Positions 7,018 through 15,586 are shown, counted from the stretch's first letter. The stretch is DNA of 41,656 nucleotides from Nostoc sp. CHAB 5844 (GCF_020829595.1 NZ_JAIVFW010000063.1:1-41656), one strand, 5' to 3'. Numbers and translations are program-made. The notes: generated from the sequence alone by a model not told the origin.

Positions 7018-8358
7018 TTATTCCCCAGTAATTGAAAGTGCCTCAACCCAAACTCTGGGAGAAACGCCACCTGGGGTTAATTCGACTTCTTTTTCTACGT
7101 AAACAATTGACTTTAGAACTTGTAAGAAATCCCCAGCCACTGTTGCTGACTCAATACTTGTCTTCTCGCCTTTGTTAGTTAGCCAACCATCAAAAGGTAG
7201 AGAAAAAGAGCCTTGTAAAGCTTTTACTCCAGCGTGTAAAGCTTGTAAATCATCAATTAAAATGACATTTTCCGCAGTTTCTAAACTCAACTCTTGCTCA
7301 GGAGTTGCGGCTGCAAATACATGATAAAAATTGGGGCTAACGCTAACTTTAGCACCAATACTTGCATTACCTGTAGGTTGAGCATTCAGTCTTTTAGCAG
7401 TACCAGCACTGTGTAAAAAACCTGTTAACACACCATTTTCGATCAATGTCACCTTACGAGTAGGAGTACCTTCACCATCAAAGGTTTCGGCACCAACATT
7501 AGCCGGATGCAGTGCATCATCGTAAACTGAAAGCAATGGAGAAGCAATTTCTTTGCCTAAATCATCAGGAGTAGACAAACTTTGCTTATCCAAAATGTTT
7601 TGCGCGTTGAACAAATTAGAAAAAGCACCCAATAAACTTAAAAAAGCATCTGGCGAGAAAACGACTAAATATTTACCAGATTTAACTTTTTCGTAATTTA
7701 AATGACTGATAGTTTTGTCGGCGGCTTCTTTAATGCAACCATTAATGTCAAGATTATCGACTCTGTGGCTGATTCTAAAACCATTGCCGCTGCGGGGTTT
7801 TTTCCCTTCTTCTTCAGTTTTGCTGTAAAGATAAACTGAGGCGATGGAGTGAGATTCAGTTCTGATTGCACCATCACTATTGAGATAAAATCTGTCAATA
7901 TCTCTCTGCGCCAAGCCATTGTAAGGTACACCTTTAATAGCTGGATGAGCCGACAGTAATTCTTTTTCTGCTACCAGTAATTTTTCTATCAGTTCCGAAA
8001 CTGGGGCTTGAGGTGCTTTATCTTCTGGTGGATGAGAAATAGGAACAGTCGCCTCTGGACTAAAATCAGGAACATTTTCTGTGACACCAAAAAAACTAGC
8101 GTCGTAGGCAGTTTTTAATGCTAATTCTAATCCTTTGGGGTCTACATCTGTAGTGCTGGTAATACCGATTGTGTTTTGCTCATTCCAAACACGCACAGTA
8201 ACGCCAGAGCGATTTGAGGCTTTAACTTGTTTTGGCTCACCTTGATCTACTTGTACACTGGTTTCGTCTATTGTTGAGCCATAAATGTCAAATTTTTTGA
8301 TGCCAAGTTTATCAGCATTTACCTTGGCGTAATTTGCAATGTCGTTGATATTTGGCAT
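7018..8358 (-). CDS. pmbA: TldD/PmbA family protein, PmbA-type (non-catalytic) subunit
   Basis: The 446-residue product (from ATG 8358) matches PmbA/TldE: an N-terminal alpha/beta domain (KKFDIYGSTIDETSVQVDQG, then RSGVTVRVW) and a C-terminal barrel with TFDGEGTPTRKVTLIENGVL and GFLHSAGTAKR. It lacks the HExxxH zinc motif, as expected for the non-catalytic partner. In E. coli TldD and TldE form a heterodimeric metalloprotease that degrades unfolded peptides and matures modified peptides such as microcin B17. The catalytic partner tldD lies upstream on the same strand (9010-10482), separated by about 650 bases. A TTG two codons upstream (8364) is possible but ATG is preferred. No strong ribosome site is visible; the leader is a TTTTGGATTTTAGATT-type repeat. 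Confidence 0.9.
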   Translation of the reverse strand: MPNINDIANYAKVNADKLGIKKFDIYGSTIDETSVQVDQGEPKQVKASNRSGVTVRVWNEQNTIGITSTTDVDPKGLELALKTAYDASFFGVTENVPDFSPEATVPISHPPEDKAPQAPVSELIEKLLVAEKELLSAHPAIKGVPYNGLAQRDIDRFYLNSDGAIRTESHSIASVYLYSKTEEEGKKPRSGNGFRISHRVDNLDINGCIKEAADKTISHLNYEKVKSGKYLVVFSPDAFLSLLGAFSNLFNAQNILDKQSLSTPDDLGKEIASPLLSVYDDALHPANVGAETFDGEGTPTRKVTLIENGVLTGFLHSAGTAKRLNAQPTGNASIGAKVSVSPNFYHVFAAATPEQELSLETAENVILIDDLQALHAGVKALQGSFSLPFDGWLTNKGEKTSIESATVAGDFLQVLKSIVYVEKEVELTPGGVSPRVWVEALSITGE

Positions 8359-8437
8359 AGTCAATTTTGGATTTTGGATTTTAGATTTTTAAGTTGAATT
8401 AATTTATTTTTGACATTAGACTATTAGATTTTGGATT

Positions 8438-8794
8438 TTAGGCTTTGTGTTTATCCCGTAGAGTTTTTATTGATGCAACTGTCATAGCTAGAATTTCAGT
8501 AGTTTCTTGCATCAGGCTTTTTATTTTATCTACTGCTATTAATCCCGATAGAACAAGAATTTCTAACCAGTATAGTGTTTCATCCGCTTCTTCTACTATG
8601 CTAAGTTTGGCAATTAAATCTGCTATTGATTTAGCCCGACATGCTGCCCGATAATTAGCACCAACTGAAGTAGCTGAACATAACAACTGTTTACCAATTA
8701 CATCAGCAGTTCTGGAGTTTGGCAGTGATTCGATTAGACGAATTACTCTCAATCCTAGCTTTTGTGTTCTGTCTTTAAACTCCCGTTCATTCAC
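8438..8794 (-). CDS. Four-helix bundle protein (S23 / intervening-sequence family)
   Basis: The 118-residue, helix-rich protein carries the family hallmarks: LGLRVIRLIESLP, QLLCSATSVGANYRAACRAKS (the SxxSVxANxxE/RA region) and EEADETLYWLEILVLSGLI. Members were first seen inside 23S rRNA intervening sequences but are also widespread as stand-alone genes; no biochemical role is established. Here it lies between tldD and pmbA, on the same strand, bordered by short AT-rich repeats (TTTTGGATTTTAG at 8366-8445 and CTAAAATCC at about 8797) and by the GC-rich repeat at 8821-8981. The position suggests insertion into an originally compact tldD-pmbA unit. Confidence 0.88.
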   Translation of the reverse strand: MNEREFKDRTQKLGLRVIRLIESLPNSRTADVIGKQLLCSATSVGANYRAACRAKSIADLIAKLSIVEEADETLYWLEILVLSGLIAVDKIKSLMQETTEILAMTVASIKTLRDKHKA

Positions 8795-8820
8795 AATCTA
8801 AAATCCGTCTTGAAAAGTTT

Positions 8821-8981
8821 GCTCAACGGGGGTTCTCCCCGCACGCAACGCCAGTTGCTACAACGGAGGGAACCTCCCTCCGGGTGACGCTCAAGAGCGT
8901 CGCTAACGCTGCGCTAACGCAGTTCCGTGACTGTCGGCAAAGCCGCCCAACGGACTGCTCACCGCAACGCACTGGCTCAAC
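8821..8981. repeat. GC-rich dispersed repeat between tldD and the four-helix gene
   Basis: The block is GC-rich and full of short palindromes (GGGGGTTCTCCCC, GAGGGAACCTCCCTC, GACGCTCAAGAGCGTC). Bases 8918-8981 are the reverse complement of 31772-31835 with one mismatch in 64, so this is a true dispersed family. It has no credible reading frame. Confidence 0.85.
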
Positions 8982-9009
8982 TTTTCGCAAAATCTCAAAT
9001 CTAAAATTC

Positions 9010-10482
9010 TTAGCGTCCGCCGACGGTGATGGAATCAACTTTGATGTGTGGTTGTCCAACTGTGGTGTAAATGCTGCCACTGACGGAACCACAGAATCCT
9101 GGCGCTAATTCTAAATCTTGAGAACACATAGAAATCTTGTTCATAATTTCCTTGGCTTCACCAATTAGAATTGCTCCTTTTAATGGCTTAGTAATTTTGC
9201 CATTTTCAATTAAATAAGCTTCATCGACACTAAAGTTAAATTGGCCTGTCGCACCAACACTACCGCCACCCATTTTTTTGCAGTAAATGCCTTTATCAAC
9301 GGAGGCAAATAAGTCTTCATTGGTGTATTCGCCAGTTGCTATGTAAGTGTTACGCATCCGGCTGGCAGCAGCGAAAGTATAGTTTTGACGACGGCCACTG
9401 CCTGTTCTGGGGTGTCCGGTACGCCAAGAACCTGCTCTATCTGCTAAAAAGTTCTTGAGAACGCCTTTTTCTATGAGTAATGTTCTCTGTGCTGGCATAC
9501 CTTCATCATCCATGTCGATTGTACCGAAGGCATTGTCCGATCGCCCTTCATCCCAAGCTGTTAAATTTTCATGAGCAATCTTTTCGCCTTTTTTATCGGC
9601 AAAGGGGGTGACATTACGCTCAATTTGAGTGGTTTCTAACAGGTGTCCGCAGGCTTCGTGGAAGATTACGCCGCCAAAGTGATTGGCCATGATGATGGGG
9701 TAAGTACCAGATTCAACGTAATCTGCATAAAGCATCTTGCCAGCAGATTCGGCTATTTGTTCGGCGGCTTGGGTATAGTCCCAAGTTCTTAAGAAATTAG
9801 CGTCGCTGGTATTGCCTGCACGTTCACCAATAGAAGCACGATTTGCACCATCGGCACACAACAAGTTAAATCCTACAGACTGAGTGAGGCGAATGTCACG
9901 GGCAAAAGTACCATCACTAGCTGCAACTAACACTTCTTGCCAGTCTCGGAAATAAGTAGCGCGGCGTGATTGCACATGGCTGGCTTTTTGGTTCAGACCA
10001 GCAGTACCATCTAAGAGGATTTCGCCCATTTCGCGGATAGAACTGCAAAGTCCTAACCAGCTATCTTTACCTCTTTTGGTGGCGTAATCTCGCAGTAATT
10101 CCAGGTTGATTTCTGGGATGAAGGAATAAGGCGCGGGTAGTTGTAACCCTAAAATGGAAAGTCCTTTTTCTAAGGCTGCTTTCAAACCGGAAAAGGAAAG
10201 GTCATTTGTACTAACATAGCAGTCGGCTTTGCCGCGAAAGACTCTCACACCTGCACCTGTCGCTAAACTGGGCGAAATGCTGGTGATAGCATCATCTTCT
10301 GCAAGACAGCTGATGTAGTTGCGACGCTCTAAGAAAAATTCGATGAAGTCAGCACCGGCGGCGCGTCCTAGTCCCAAAAGGGTAGCCAGGGGGGCTTCCC
10401 ACGTTTCATCGAATTGTTCTGTTGTGGAGGAGTATTGTAAGGTCGGTAGTTGGTTCGAGAGAAGTAGGGTACTTGTAAGCAT
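9010..10482 (-). CDS. tldD: TldD metalloprotease, catalytic subunit
   Basis: The 490-residue protein has the TldD zinc-protease motif HEACGH at residues 275-280 (HExxxH) in [14 protein letters not shown], preceded by [14 protein letters not shown]. It ends with the barrel domain including [20 protein letters not shown] and [20 protein letters not shown]. With PmbA it forms the TldD/TldE heterodimer in which this subunit carries the active site, and processes unfolded or modified peptides. The ATG at 10482 has GAGG nearby. The length agrees with the family (about 480). pmbA follows on the same strand after the four-helix gene. The 228 bases separating it from that gene are occupied by the GC-rich repeat, so co-transcription with pmbA is less certain than usual. 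Confidence 0.93.
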   Translation of the reverse strand: MLTSTLLLSNQLPTLQYSSTTEQFDETWEAPLATLLGLGRAAGADFIEFFLERRNYISCLAEDDAITSISPSLATGAGVRVFRGKADCYVSTNDLSFSGLKAALEKGLSILGLQLPAPYSFIPEINLELLRDYATKRGKDSWLGLCSSIREMGEILLDGTAGLNQKASHVQSRRATYFRDWQEVLVAASDGTFARDIRLTQSVGFNLLCADGANRASIGERAGNTSDANFLRTWDYTQAAEQIAESAGKMLYADYVESGTYPIIMANHFGGVIFHEACGHLLETTQIERNVTPFADKKGEKIAHENLTAWDEGRSDNAFGTIDMDDEGMPAQRTLLIEKGVLKNFLADRAGSWRTGHPRTGSGRRQNYTFAAASRMRNTYIATGEYTNEDLFASVDKGIYCKKMGGGSVGATGQFNFSVDEAYLIENGKITKPLKGAILIGEAKEIMNKISMCSQDLELAPGFCGSVSGSIYTTVGQPHIKVDSITVGGR

Positions 10483-10657
10483 GGGTAGCCTCGTCTGCTG
10501 GCCGAATTTCAGAGATTTAACTGAAAAATCCTAGTGTGTTAACTCTAGCAAATTTACTCAGAATCGAGGGAATGGGGAGTAAGGGAGCGGAGGAACAGGC
10601 GGCACTGACAGGTGTAGGTTTTTGATAACAACGCTGGAAAGGGGACAAGGTGAGACA
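10483..10657. other. tldD upstream region
   Basis: About 175 bases between the tldD start and the 63-bp repeats. It includes a GGGGAGTAAGGGAG-type simple repeat at 10571-10589 that is common in Nostoc intergenic DNA. The tldD promoter presumably lies here; no box is convincing. Confidence 0.4.
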
Positions 10658-11035
10658 GCGCGAAACACGCAAACGTGAAGGTGGAAGTTCTTGCAACGAA
10701 GACGGAAGTTGCTACACGCTGCGCGAAACACGCAAACGTGAAGGTGGAAGTTCTTGCAACGAAGACGGAAGTTGCTACACGCTGCGCGAAACACGCAAAC
10801 GTGAAGGTGGAAGTTCTTGCAACGAAGACGGAAGTTGCTACACGCTGCGCGAAACACGCAAATGCGAAAGCGGAAGTTCTTGCAACGAAGACGGAAGCTG
10901 CTACACGCTGCGCGAAACACGCAAATGCGAAGGCGGAAGTTCTTGCAACGAAGACGGAAGCTGCTACACGCTGCGCGAAACACGCAAATGCGAAGGCGGA
11001 AGTTCTTGCAACGAAGACGGAAGCTGCTACAGAGA
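10658..11035. repeat. Six tandem 63-bp repeats, open in several frames on both strands
   Basis: GCGCGAAACACGC begins copies at 10658, 10721, 10784, 10847, 10910 and 10973, an exact 63-base (21-codon) period; the sixth copy diverges after GCTGCTAC. Copies 1-3 share one variant (AAACGTGAAGGTGG) and copies 4-6 another (AAATGCGAAGGCGG, with an extra change in copy 4). There is no stop in the unit in most frames, so long open frames occur on both strands. The plus-frame from a GTG at 10650, behind AAAGGGGAC, would give a 160-residue Cys-rich repeat protein (GGSSCNEDGSCYTL per unit). In that frame two of the three recurrent differences are silent. Coding status is undecided. There are no unique spacers, so it is not a CRISPR array. 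Confidence 0.85.
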
Positions 11036-11140
11036 AGGTAAACAGAGAAATTTTAACAGGGATTGGGAGGAGCAGCATGAACTCATAATGCTAAAGCGAG
11101 AAGTATTGGGGAAGAGGAAGATGAGTTTTTAATTTTGGTT

Positions 11141-11185
11141 CCATGTATATACATAAATTTACTCCAGTTTACCATGTATATACAA
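11141..11185. repeat. Direct repeat CCATGTATATACA
   Basis: CCATGTATATACA occurs at 11141-11153 and again at 11173-11185, each containing the palindrome GTATATAC, 32 bases apart. The pair lies at the 3' end of the TetR-type gene and downstream of the tandem repeats. It could be a protein-binding site, but no gene starts next to it. Confidence 0.4.
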
Positions 11186-11188
11186 AAA

Positions 11189-12067
11189 TTATTTTTCTCC
11201 TGCCTCCAAATTGAATTGACGGGCGAAGATTTCAATCATTTCGCTGCGAGTGAGGTTATTTTTAGCTGCCAATTCTGCAAGTTTTTCCCAAGCTGTATCT
11301 GTGAGTCTGATAGACCTTAGTTGTTTGGGTTCTGAACCGTAGTCCATTTGAAATTTGCCGGAGGAATTGCGTTTGCGTCTGGGTGTTTTCTGCTTTGTGC
11401 CAGAATATTGATTTGTAATTTCAGTTTTGGGAATTTGATTGATGGTAATTAAGTTAATTAGATGATCAATTAAGCGATCGCGCTCCATTGGTAAAATCTC
11501 TTGACAATGCAGCATCTCCTGCACAATTGTGAAATGAATTAATGTGCCAAGAAAAATCCGTGCAGCTACTTCCGGGTCTGGTAACTGCAATTCTGGATGT
11601 GCTGCAAAATATTGCATGAGAAGTTCTAAAAGAGGTTTATCGACATTGCTGATAAAAACTTGCGCTAGTAAAGGGAAACGCCCAGACTCACCAATAATCA
11701 GCCTCACCAAACTCAGCAACTCTGGCTGATGATTAATCTGCTCGACGATATTTATTCCTATACGCCGTAGCACAACATGAGGTTCTCCCTGGAGAAATTG
11801 TGAGTCTTGCGGACTAAACGCTTCTCGAAAATTTTCCTTTGCTAGTCGCTCAATTAGAGCAGTAAATAAGCCTTCTTTATCTTGAAAGTAGTTGTAAACC
11901 GTAGTTTTTGATACACCTGCTGCGGCTGTTACTTTATCCATTGTTGCCGCAGCGTAGCCGTGCGCTAAAAACTCTTGCATTGCCCCAGCAAAAATCGCAT
12001 CAACTTTTTCTGCTGACGGTAGACGGTCTTGATTACTGTTTTCTGTGTCTCTCCTTTTCTTGCTCAT
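11189..12067 (-). CDS. TetR/AcrR-type regulator with C-terminal ribbon-helix-helix segment
   Basis: This 292-residue protein has an N-terminal TetR helix-turn-helix: IFAGAMQEFLAHGYAAATMD, then VTAAAGVSKTTVYNYFQDKEGLF, followed by a ligand/dimer domain to about residue 205. After a basic linker (TKQKTPRRKRNSSGK) the C-terminus reads RSIRLTDTAWEKLAELAA and NLTRSEMIEIFAR, which looks like a ribbon-helix-helix DNA-binding motif. TetR proteins do not normally end this way, so this may be a two-headed DNA binder. The start at 12067 (MSKKRRD) has GGGAGGAG upstream; an open extension to 12145 runs into a repeat. It is divergent from devBCA and very likely controls that exporter through the repeats at 12262-12304. 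Confidence 0.88.
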   Translation of the reverse strand: MSKKRRDTENSNQDRLPSAEKVDAIFAGAMQEFLAHGYAAATMDKVTAAAGVSKTTVYNYFQDKEGLFTALIERLAKENFREAFSPQDSQFLQGEPHVVLRRIGINIVEQINHQPELLSLVRLIIGESGRFPLLAQVFISNVDKPLLELLMQYFAAHPELQLPDPEVAARIFLGTLIHFTIVQEMLHCQEILPMERDRLIDHLINLITINQIPKTEITNQYSGTKQKTPRRKRNSSGKFQMDYGSEPKQLRSIRLTDTAWEKLAELAAKNNLTRSEMIEIFARQFNLEAGEK

Positions 12068-12087
12068 AGTATGCCACTCCTCCCGAA

Positions 12088-12181
12088 CGATTAAAATCGC
12101 AGTGATACAAACGAAGTCCGCACTTTGACTGCGCTCAGTGACCAACTGCGCGGACTAAATATGTAGCCGTGATTTTAATCG
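12088..12181. repeat. 94-bp inverted-repeat element in the regulator leader
   Basis: CGATTAAAATC (12088-12098) and GATTTTAATCG (12171-12181) are perfect 11-base terminal inverted repeats. The interior carries GAAGTCCGC and GCGGACT, the same motif as at 41585-41602. The element starts about 20 bases upstream of the TetR-type start codon, so it would form part of that mRNA leader or separate the promoter from the gene. It resembles a small MITE. Confidence 0.6.
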
Positions 12182-12261
12182 TCAGGTGTAATTTGTGAGA
12201 TCAACTTATCTGAAACTTTAATTCTACCGAGAACTCTTGACATGATTGTAATGTACCGTAT

Positions 12262-12304
12262 AGTTTAATTACAGTACAGTTAAACTAAGTAGTTTAATTA
12301 ACGT
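12262..12304. promoter_or_regulatory. Operator-like repeats between regulator and devBCA
   Basis: Three AGTTTAA half-sites lie close together: AGTTTAATTA at 12262-12271, its inverse TTAAACT at 12280-12286, and AGTTTAATTA again at 12291-12300. The last two form a palindrome with a 4-base spacer (TTAAACT-AAGT-AGTTTAA). GTAC flanks occur at 12253, 12274 and 12302. They end about 25 bases before the devB-like start, so bound protein would block that promoter. The natural candidate is the divergent TetR-type protein. Confidence 0.6.
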
Positions 12305-12326
12305 ACTAAATCAAAGGGGGCTGAAA

Positions 12327-13619
12327 GTGCCTGAAGTAGGAGAGAGAGGTTTGGAATCCTCTAAACCTAGCGTTCGCCAACGTATTCTGCTGGTGTTAGC
12401 GATAGGATTTGCGATCGCCGGAATCACAAGATTTTTGCAGGTAAAATCACAGGCTTCCAATACAGTTAAAACTGTGACTATACCAACAATCAAAACGGTA
12501 ACAGCCTTGGGGAGATTAGAGCCAAAAGGACAAGTAATTAAACTTTCGGCACCCGCATCCAGCCAAGGCAGTCGGGTGGAAACGCTTTTGGTAAATGAGG
12601 GTTTTAAAGTGAAGGCTGGCCAAGCGATCGCAATTTTAGATAACCGAACTCGCCTGCAAGCAGCTTTCCAAGAAGCCCAAGAAGCAGTGAAGGTAGCACA
12701 GATAAATTTAGCAAAAGTGCAAGCAGGCGCAAAAGAAGGTGAAATAGAAGCGCAAAAGGCTGAGGTTGCCCGTATCCAAGCACAAATATTAGGTGATGAA
12801 AGAGAGCAAAGAGAAACAGTGGCTAGGTTAGAGGCGCAATTGCAAGGTGAACTGGCTGCCCAGCAGGCAACAATTTTAAGACTAGAGGCGGAATTAAAAA
12901 ATGCTCAAGCCGAATTTCGCCGCTATCAGCAGCTTTATGCTGAAGGCGCAATTTCTCAGTCTTTATTTGATAGCAAGCGCCTGAGTGTAGATACTGTTAC
13001 CCAACAGTTACGCGAAGCCAAAGCTAATCTCAACCGCATTAATAGCACCGGAGGCAAGCAAATTAACGAAGCTAATACAGTTCTAGCCCGAATTAATGCC
13101 ACTGGTAACAAACAACTTCAGTCTGCTGTAGCGACTTTAGACCGGATAGCAGAAGTACGTCCGATTGATGTGCAAGCAGCAAAAGCCGAAGTAGACCGTG
13201 CTGTAGCGGCTGCTAAACAAGCTAAGGCAAATTTAGAACAAGCTTATGTGCGATCGCCCCAAGATGGTGTAATCTTGGACATTCATACACGTTCTGGCGA
13301 AATGGTGTCTGAAGAAGGCATTGTAGAAATTGGGCAAACCAGCCAAATGTATGCTGTCGTAGAAGTTTATCAAAGTGATGTCCGGAAAGTGCGTCCCCAA
13401 CAACAAGTGCGGGTATCTAGCAATTCTCTGCCAGGAGAATTATATGGTAGAGTCGATTGGATTGGCTGGAAAGTGCAGCGGCAAGACATTATCAACGCTG
13501 ATCCCAGTGAAAATATTGATTCCAGAATTGTCGAAGTGCATGTGCGGTTGGCAGAAGCATCAAGCCTAACAGCTGCAAAATTTACTAATTTACAAGTCAA
13601 GGCGGTGATTTCGCTGTGA
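12327..13619 (+). CDS. devB: DevB-type membrane fusion (HlyD-family) subunit of ABC exporter
   Basis: The 430-residue protein has one N-terminal membrane anchor (about residues 19-37), a lipoyl-like barrel half (VTALGRLEPKGQVIKLSAPA), a long coiled-coil hairpin rich in Ala, Glu and Gln (about 110-300) and the closing half (AYVRSPQDGVILDIHTRSGEMV). This is the DevB layout of periplasmic adaptor proteins that bridge a DevCA inner-membrane pump to a TolC-like outer-membrane channel. In Anabaena DevBCA exports heterocyst glycolipid; paralogues export other compounds. The start is GTG at 12327 behind AAAGGGGG. It overlaps devC by one base (TGATG). This copy is next to a TetR-type regulator, which suggests inducible efflux, so heterocyst function should not be assumed. 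Confidence 0.9.
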   Translation: MPEVGERGLESSKPSVRQRILLVLAIGFAIAGITRFLQVKSQASNTVKTVTIPTIKTVTALGRLEPKGQVIKLSAPASSQGSRVETLLVNEGFKVKAGQAIAILDNRTRLQAAFQEAQEAVKVAQINLAKVQAGAKEGEIEAQKAEVARIQAQILGDEREQRETVARLEAQLQGELAAQQATILRLEAELKNAQAEFRRYQQLYAEGAISQSLFDSKRLSVDTVTQQLREAKANLNRINSTGGKQINEANTVLARINATGNKQLQSAVATLDRIAEVRPIDVQAAKAEVDRAVAAAKQAKANLEQAYVRSPQDGVILDIHTRSGEMVSEEGIVEIGQTSQMYAVVEVYQSDVRKVRPQQQVRVSSNSLPGELYGRVDWIGWKVQRQDIINADPSENIDSRIVEVHVRLAEASSLTAAKFTNLQVKAVISL

Positions 13620-14794
13620 TGGGATTGATTCAGGAACTACAACGCCGCACACCCCTAGGATGGCTGCAACTAAGTCATCATCAAAGCCGCCTGTTAGTTG
13701 CTATATCAGGCATTGCCTTTGCCGATGTCTTAATTTTTATGCAACTCGGCTTTCAGAATGCATTGTATGACAGCAACACTCGCCTGAATCGTGTGTTGCG
13801 TGCAGACATAGTTTTGATGAGTCCCCAAAGCCGTAATACTCTTAACTTATCTACCTTTGCACGGCGGCGACTGCTTCAAGCTGCTGATGTTCCTGGTGTG
13901 AGATCAACCGCAGCCATGTATATCGGCTTAGTTACATGGAAGAATCCCCAAACACACCGTCCGACAGCGCTCCAAGCAATTGGGTTTAATCCTGACGAGC
14001 CTGCGATAGATTTACCAGAAGTCAACGCTCAGTTAGATAAACTTAAGCTGCCTGATACATTTATCTTTGACCGTGCAACTAGAGGTCAATATAATGAAGT
14101 ATTTAGCCAAGTTGAAGCAGGTAATACCGTCACCACAGAAGTAGAGAAACGTACCATTACCATTGATGGCTTATTTAAATTAGGCGCATCTTTCGCCGCA
14201 GACGGTACATTAATTTCCAGCGATGATAATTATTTACGCATCTTTCCCAGACAACTAGCAGGGAGTGTCAATCTGGGTTTGATTTATACACAACCTGGTT
14301 ATGACACCAAACAAATTGCCGAAATATTAAAACTTTATCTGCCAAAACAAGATGTTAAAGTGTTAACCCGCGAGGAATTTGTCAAATTTGAAGAAAACTA
14401 TTGGAAACAAGAAAGCCCCATCGGTTTTATTTTTGGTTTAGGTGTAGGCATGGGATTTATTGTCGGTGTAATTATTGTCTATCAAGTTCTCTCCACTGAT
14501 GTCAATGCCCATATCAAAGAATACGCAACCTTCAAAGCCATGGGTTATCGCAATTTATACCTGTTGGGTGTAATTTTTGAAGAAGCAATTATCTTAGCAT
14601 TACTAGGCTTTATCCCTGGTTTTGCAGTGCCTTTAGGACTCTACCGCTTGACTCGCAATGCCACAGATTTGCCCATTTACATGACAGCAGCAAGAGCAGT
14701 GACAGTCTTAATCATAACTATCATTATGTGTACTATTTCTGGAGCGATCGCCACTCGCAAACTCCAATCCGCCGACCCCGCCGATATGTTTTAG
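13619..14794 (+). CDS. devC: DevC-type ABC exporter permease (FtsX/MacB-like)
   Basis: The 391-residue permease begins MGLIQELQRRTPLGWLQLSH, a start typical of DevC proteins. It has one membrane segment near residues 25-45, a large periplasmic domain and three C-terminal segments (about 265-290, 318-342 and 355-382), the FtsX/MacB topology. The segment VLSTDVNAHIKEYATFKAMGY is the conserved cytoplasmic coupling region of this family. The ATG at 13619 shares its A with the devB stop; an in-frame GTG one codon earlier is possible. With DevA it forms the inner-membrane pump. Confidence 0.92.
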   Translation: MGLIQELQRRTPLGWLQLSHHQSRLLVAISGIAFADVLIFMQLGFQNALYDSNTRLNRVLRADIVLMSPQSRNTLNLSTFARRRLLQAADVPGVRSTAAMYIGLVTWKNPQTHRPTALQAIGFNPDEPAIDLPEVNAQLDKLKLPDTFIFDRATRGQYNEVFSQVEAGNTVTTEVEKRTITIDGLFKLGASFAADGTLISSDDNYLRIFPRQLAGSVNLGLIYTQPGYDTKQIAEILKLYLPKQDVKVLTREEFVKFEENYWKQESPIGFIFGLGVGMGFIVGVIIVYQVLSTDVNAHIKEYATFKAMGYRNLYLLGVIFEEAIILALLGFIPGFAVPLGLYRLTRNATDLPIYMTAARAVTVLIITIIMCTISGAIATRKLQSADPADMF

Positions 14795-14848
14795 AAGCAT
14801 AACTCTTTGCGCCTTTGCGCCTATGCGTGAGCTTAAAAAACCTTATTT

Positions 14849-15571
14849 ATGAAAACAACTTATACTTCCGAACCTGTTATATCCATCCAAAATCTTGACC
14901 ATTACTTTGGCAAAGGTCAACTCCGCAAACAAGTTTTATTTAATATCAACTTAGAAATTAATGCAGGTGAAATTGTGATTATGACTGGGCCATCTGGTTC
15001 TGGAAAAACTACATTATTAACCTTAGTCGGAGGATTACGTTCTGCCCAATCTGGTAGTTTACAAGTATTAGGTAGAGAACTTTGTGGTGCTAATGCCAAA
15101 CAACTCACACAAGCACGACGCAGCAACGGTTATATTTTCCAAGCTCATAACTTACACGGTAGTTTAACAGCTATCCAAAACGTGCGTATGGGTTTGGAAG
15201 TACAACCAAAAATTTCACCTCAAGAAATGCTGGCACGTTCGCAAGCAATGCTGGCAGCAGTCGGGTTAGAACATCGGCTGAATTACTATCCAGATAGCTT
15301 ATCAGGGGGACAAAAACAACGGGTGGCGATCGCGCGTGCATTAGTGAGTCAGCCTAAAATAGTCTTGGCAGATGAACCGACAGCCGCCCTCGATAAACAA
15401 TCTGGGCGCGATGTCGTGGAATTAATGCAATCACTAGCAAAAGAGCAAGGCTGTACAATATTGCTTGTCACCCACGACAATCGTATTTTAGATATTGCCG
15501 ACCGGATTATTTACATGGAAGATGGTCATCTTGTGAGAGATGGGGTGGGTGCTGTAAGCTACAGTCAGTAG
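14849..15571 (+). CDS. devA: DevA-type ABC exporter ATP-binding subunit
   Basis: The 240-residue ATPase shows Walker A GPSGSGKTT (47-55), the Q-loop FQAHNL (97-102), signature LSGGQKQR (151-158), Walker B IVLADEPTAALD (171-182) and switch histidine in LLVTHDNR. It belongs to the LolD/MacB-type class that pairs with FtsX-like permeases. It follows devC by 54 bases that include a GCGCCTTTGCGCC motif common between Nostoc genes. It completes the devBCA operon. Confidence 0.95.
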   Translation: MKTTYTSEPVISIQNLDHYFGKGQLRKQVLFNINLEINAGEIVIMTGPSGSGKTTLLTLVGGLRSAQSGSLQVLGRELCGANAKQLTQARRSNGYIFQAHNLHGSLTAIQNVRMGLEVQPKISPQEMLARSQAMLAAVGLEHRLNYYPDSLSGGQKQRVAIARALVSQPKIVLADEPTAALDKQSGRDVVELMQSLAKEQGCTILLVTHDNRILDIADRIIYMEDGHLVRDGVGAVSYSQ

Positions 15572-15586
15572 TGAAATCGTAGCATT

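Noticed and set aside
10658-11035. CRISPR array or several overlapping genes in the 63-bp repeats
   Set aside because: No unique spacers exist; open frames on both strands follow from a stop-free unit whose length is a multiple of three. At most one frame can be coding, and even that is unproven.
12068-12145. N-terminal extension of the TetR-type protein
   Set aside because: The extra 26 codons read through the 94-bp inverted-repeat element; the ATG at 12067 has a strong ribosome site and the normal family start.
12327-15571. The heterocyst glycolipid exporter itself
   Set aside because: DevBCA paralogues are numerous in these genomes and this one is linked to a TetR-type regulator, so only the exporter type is claimed.
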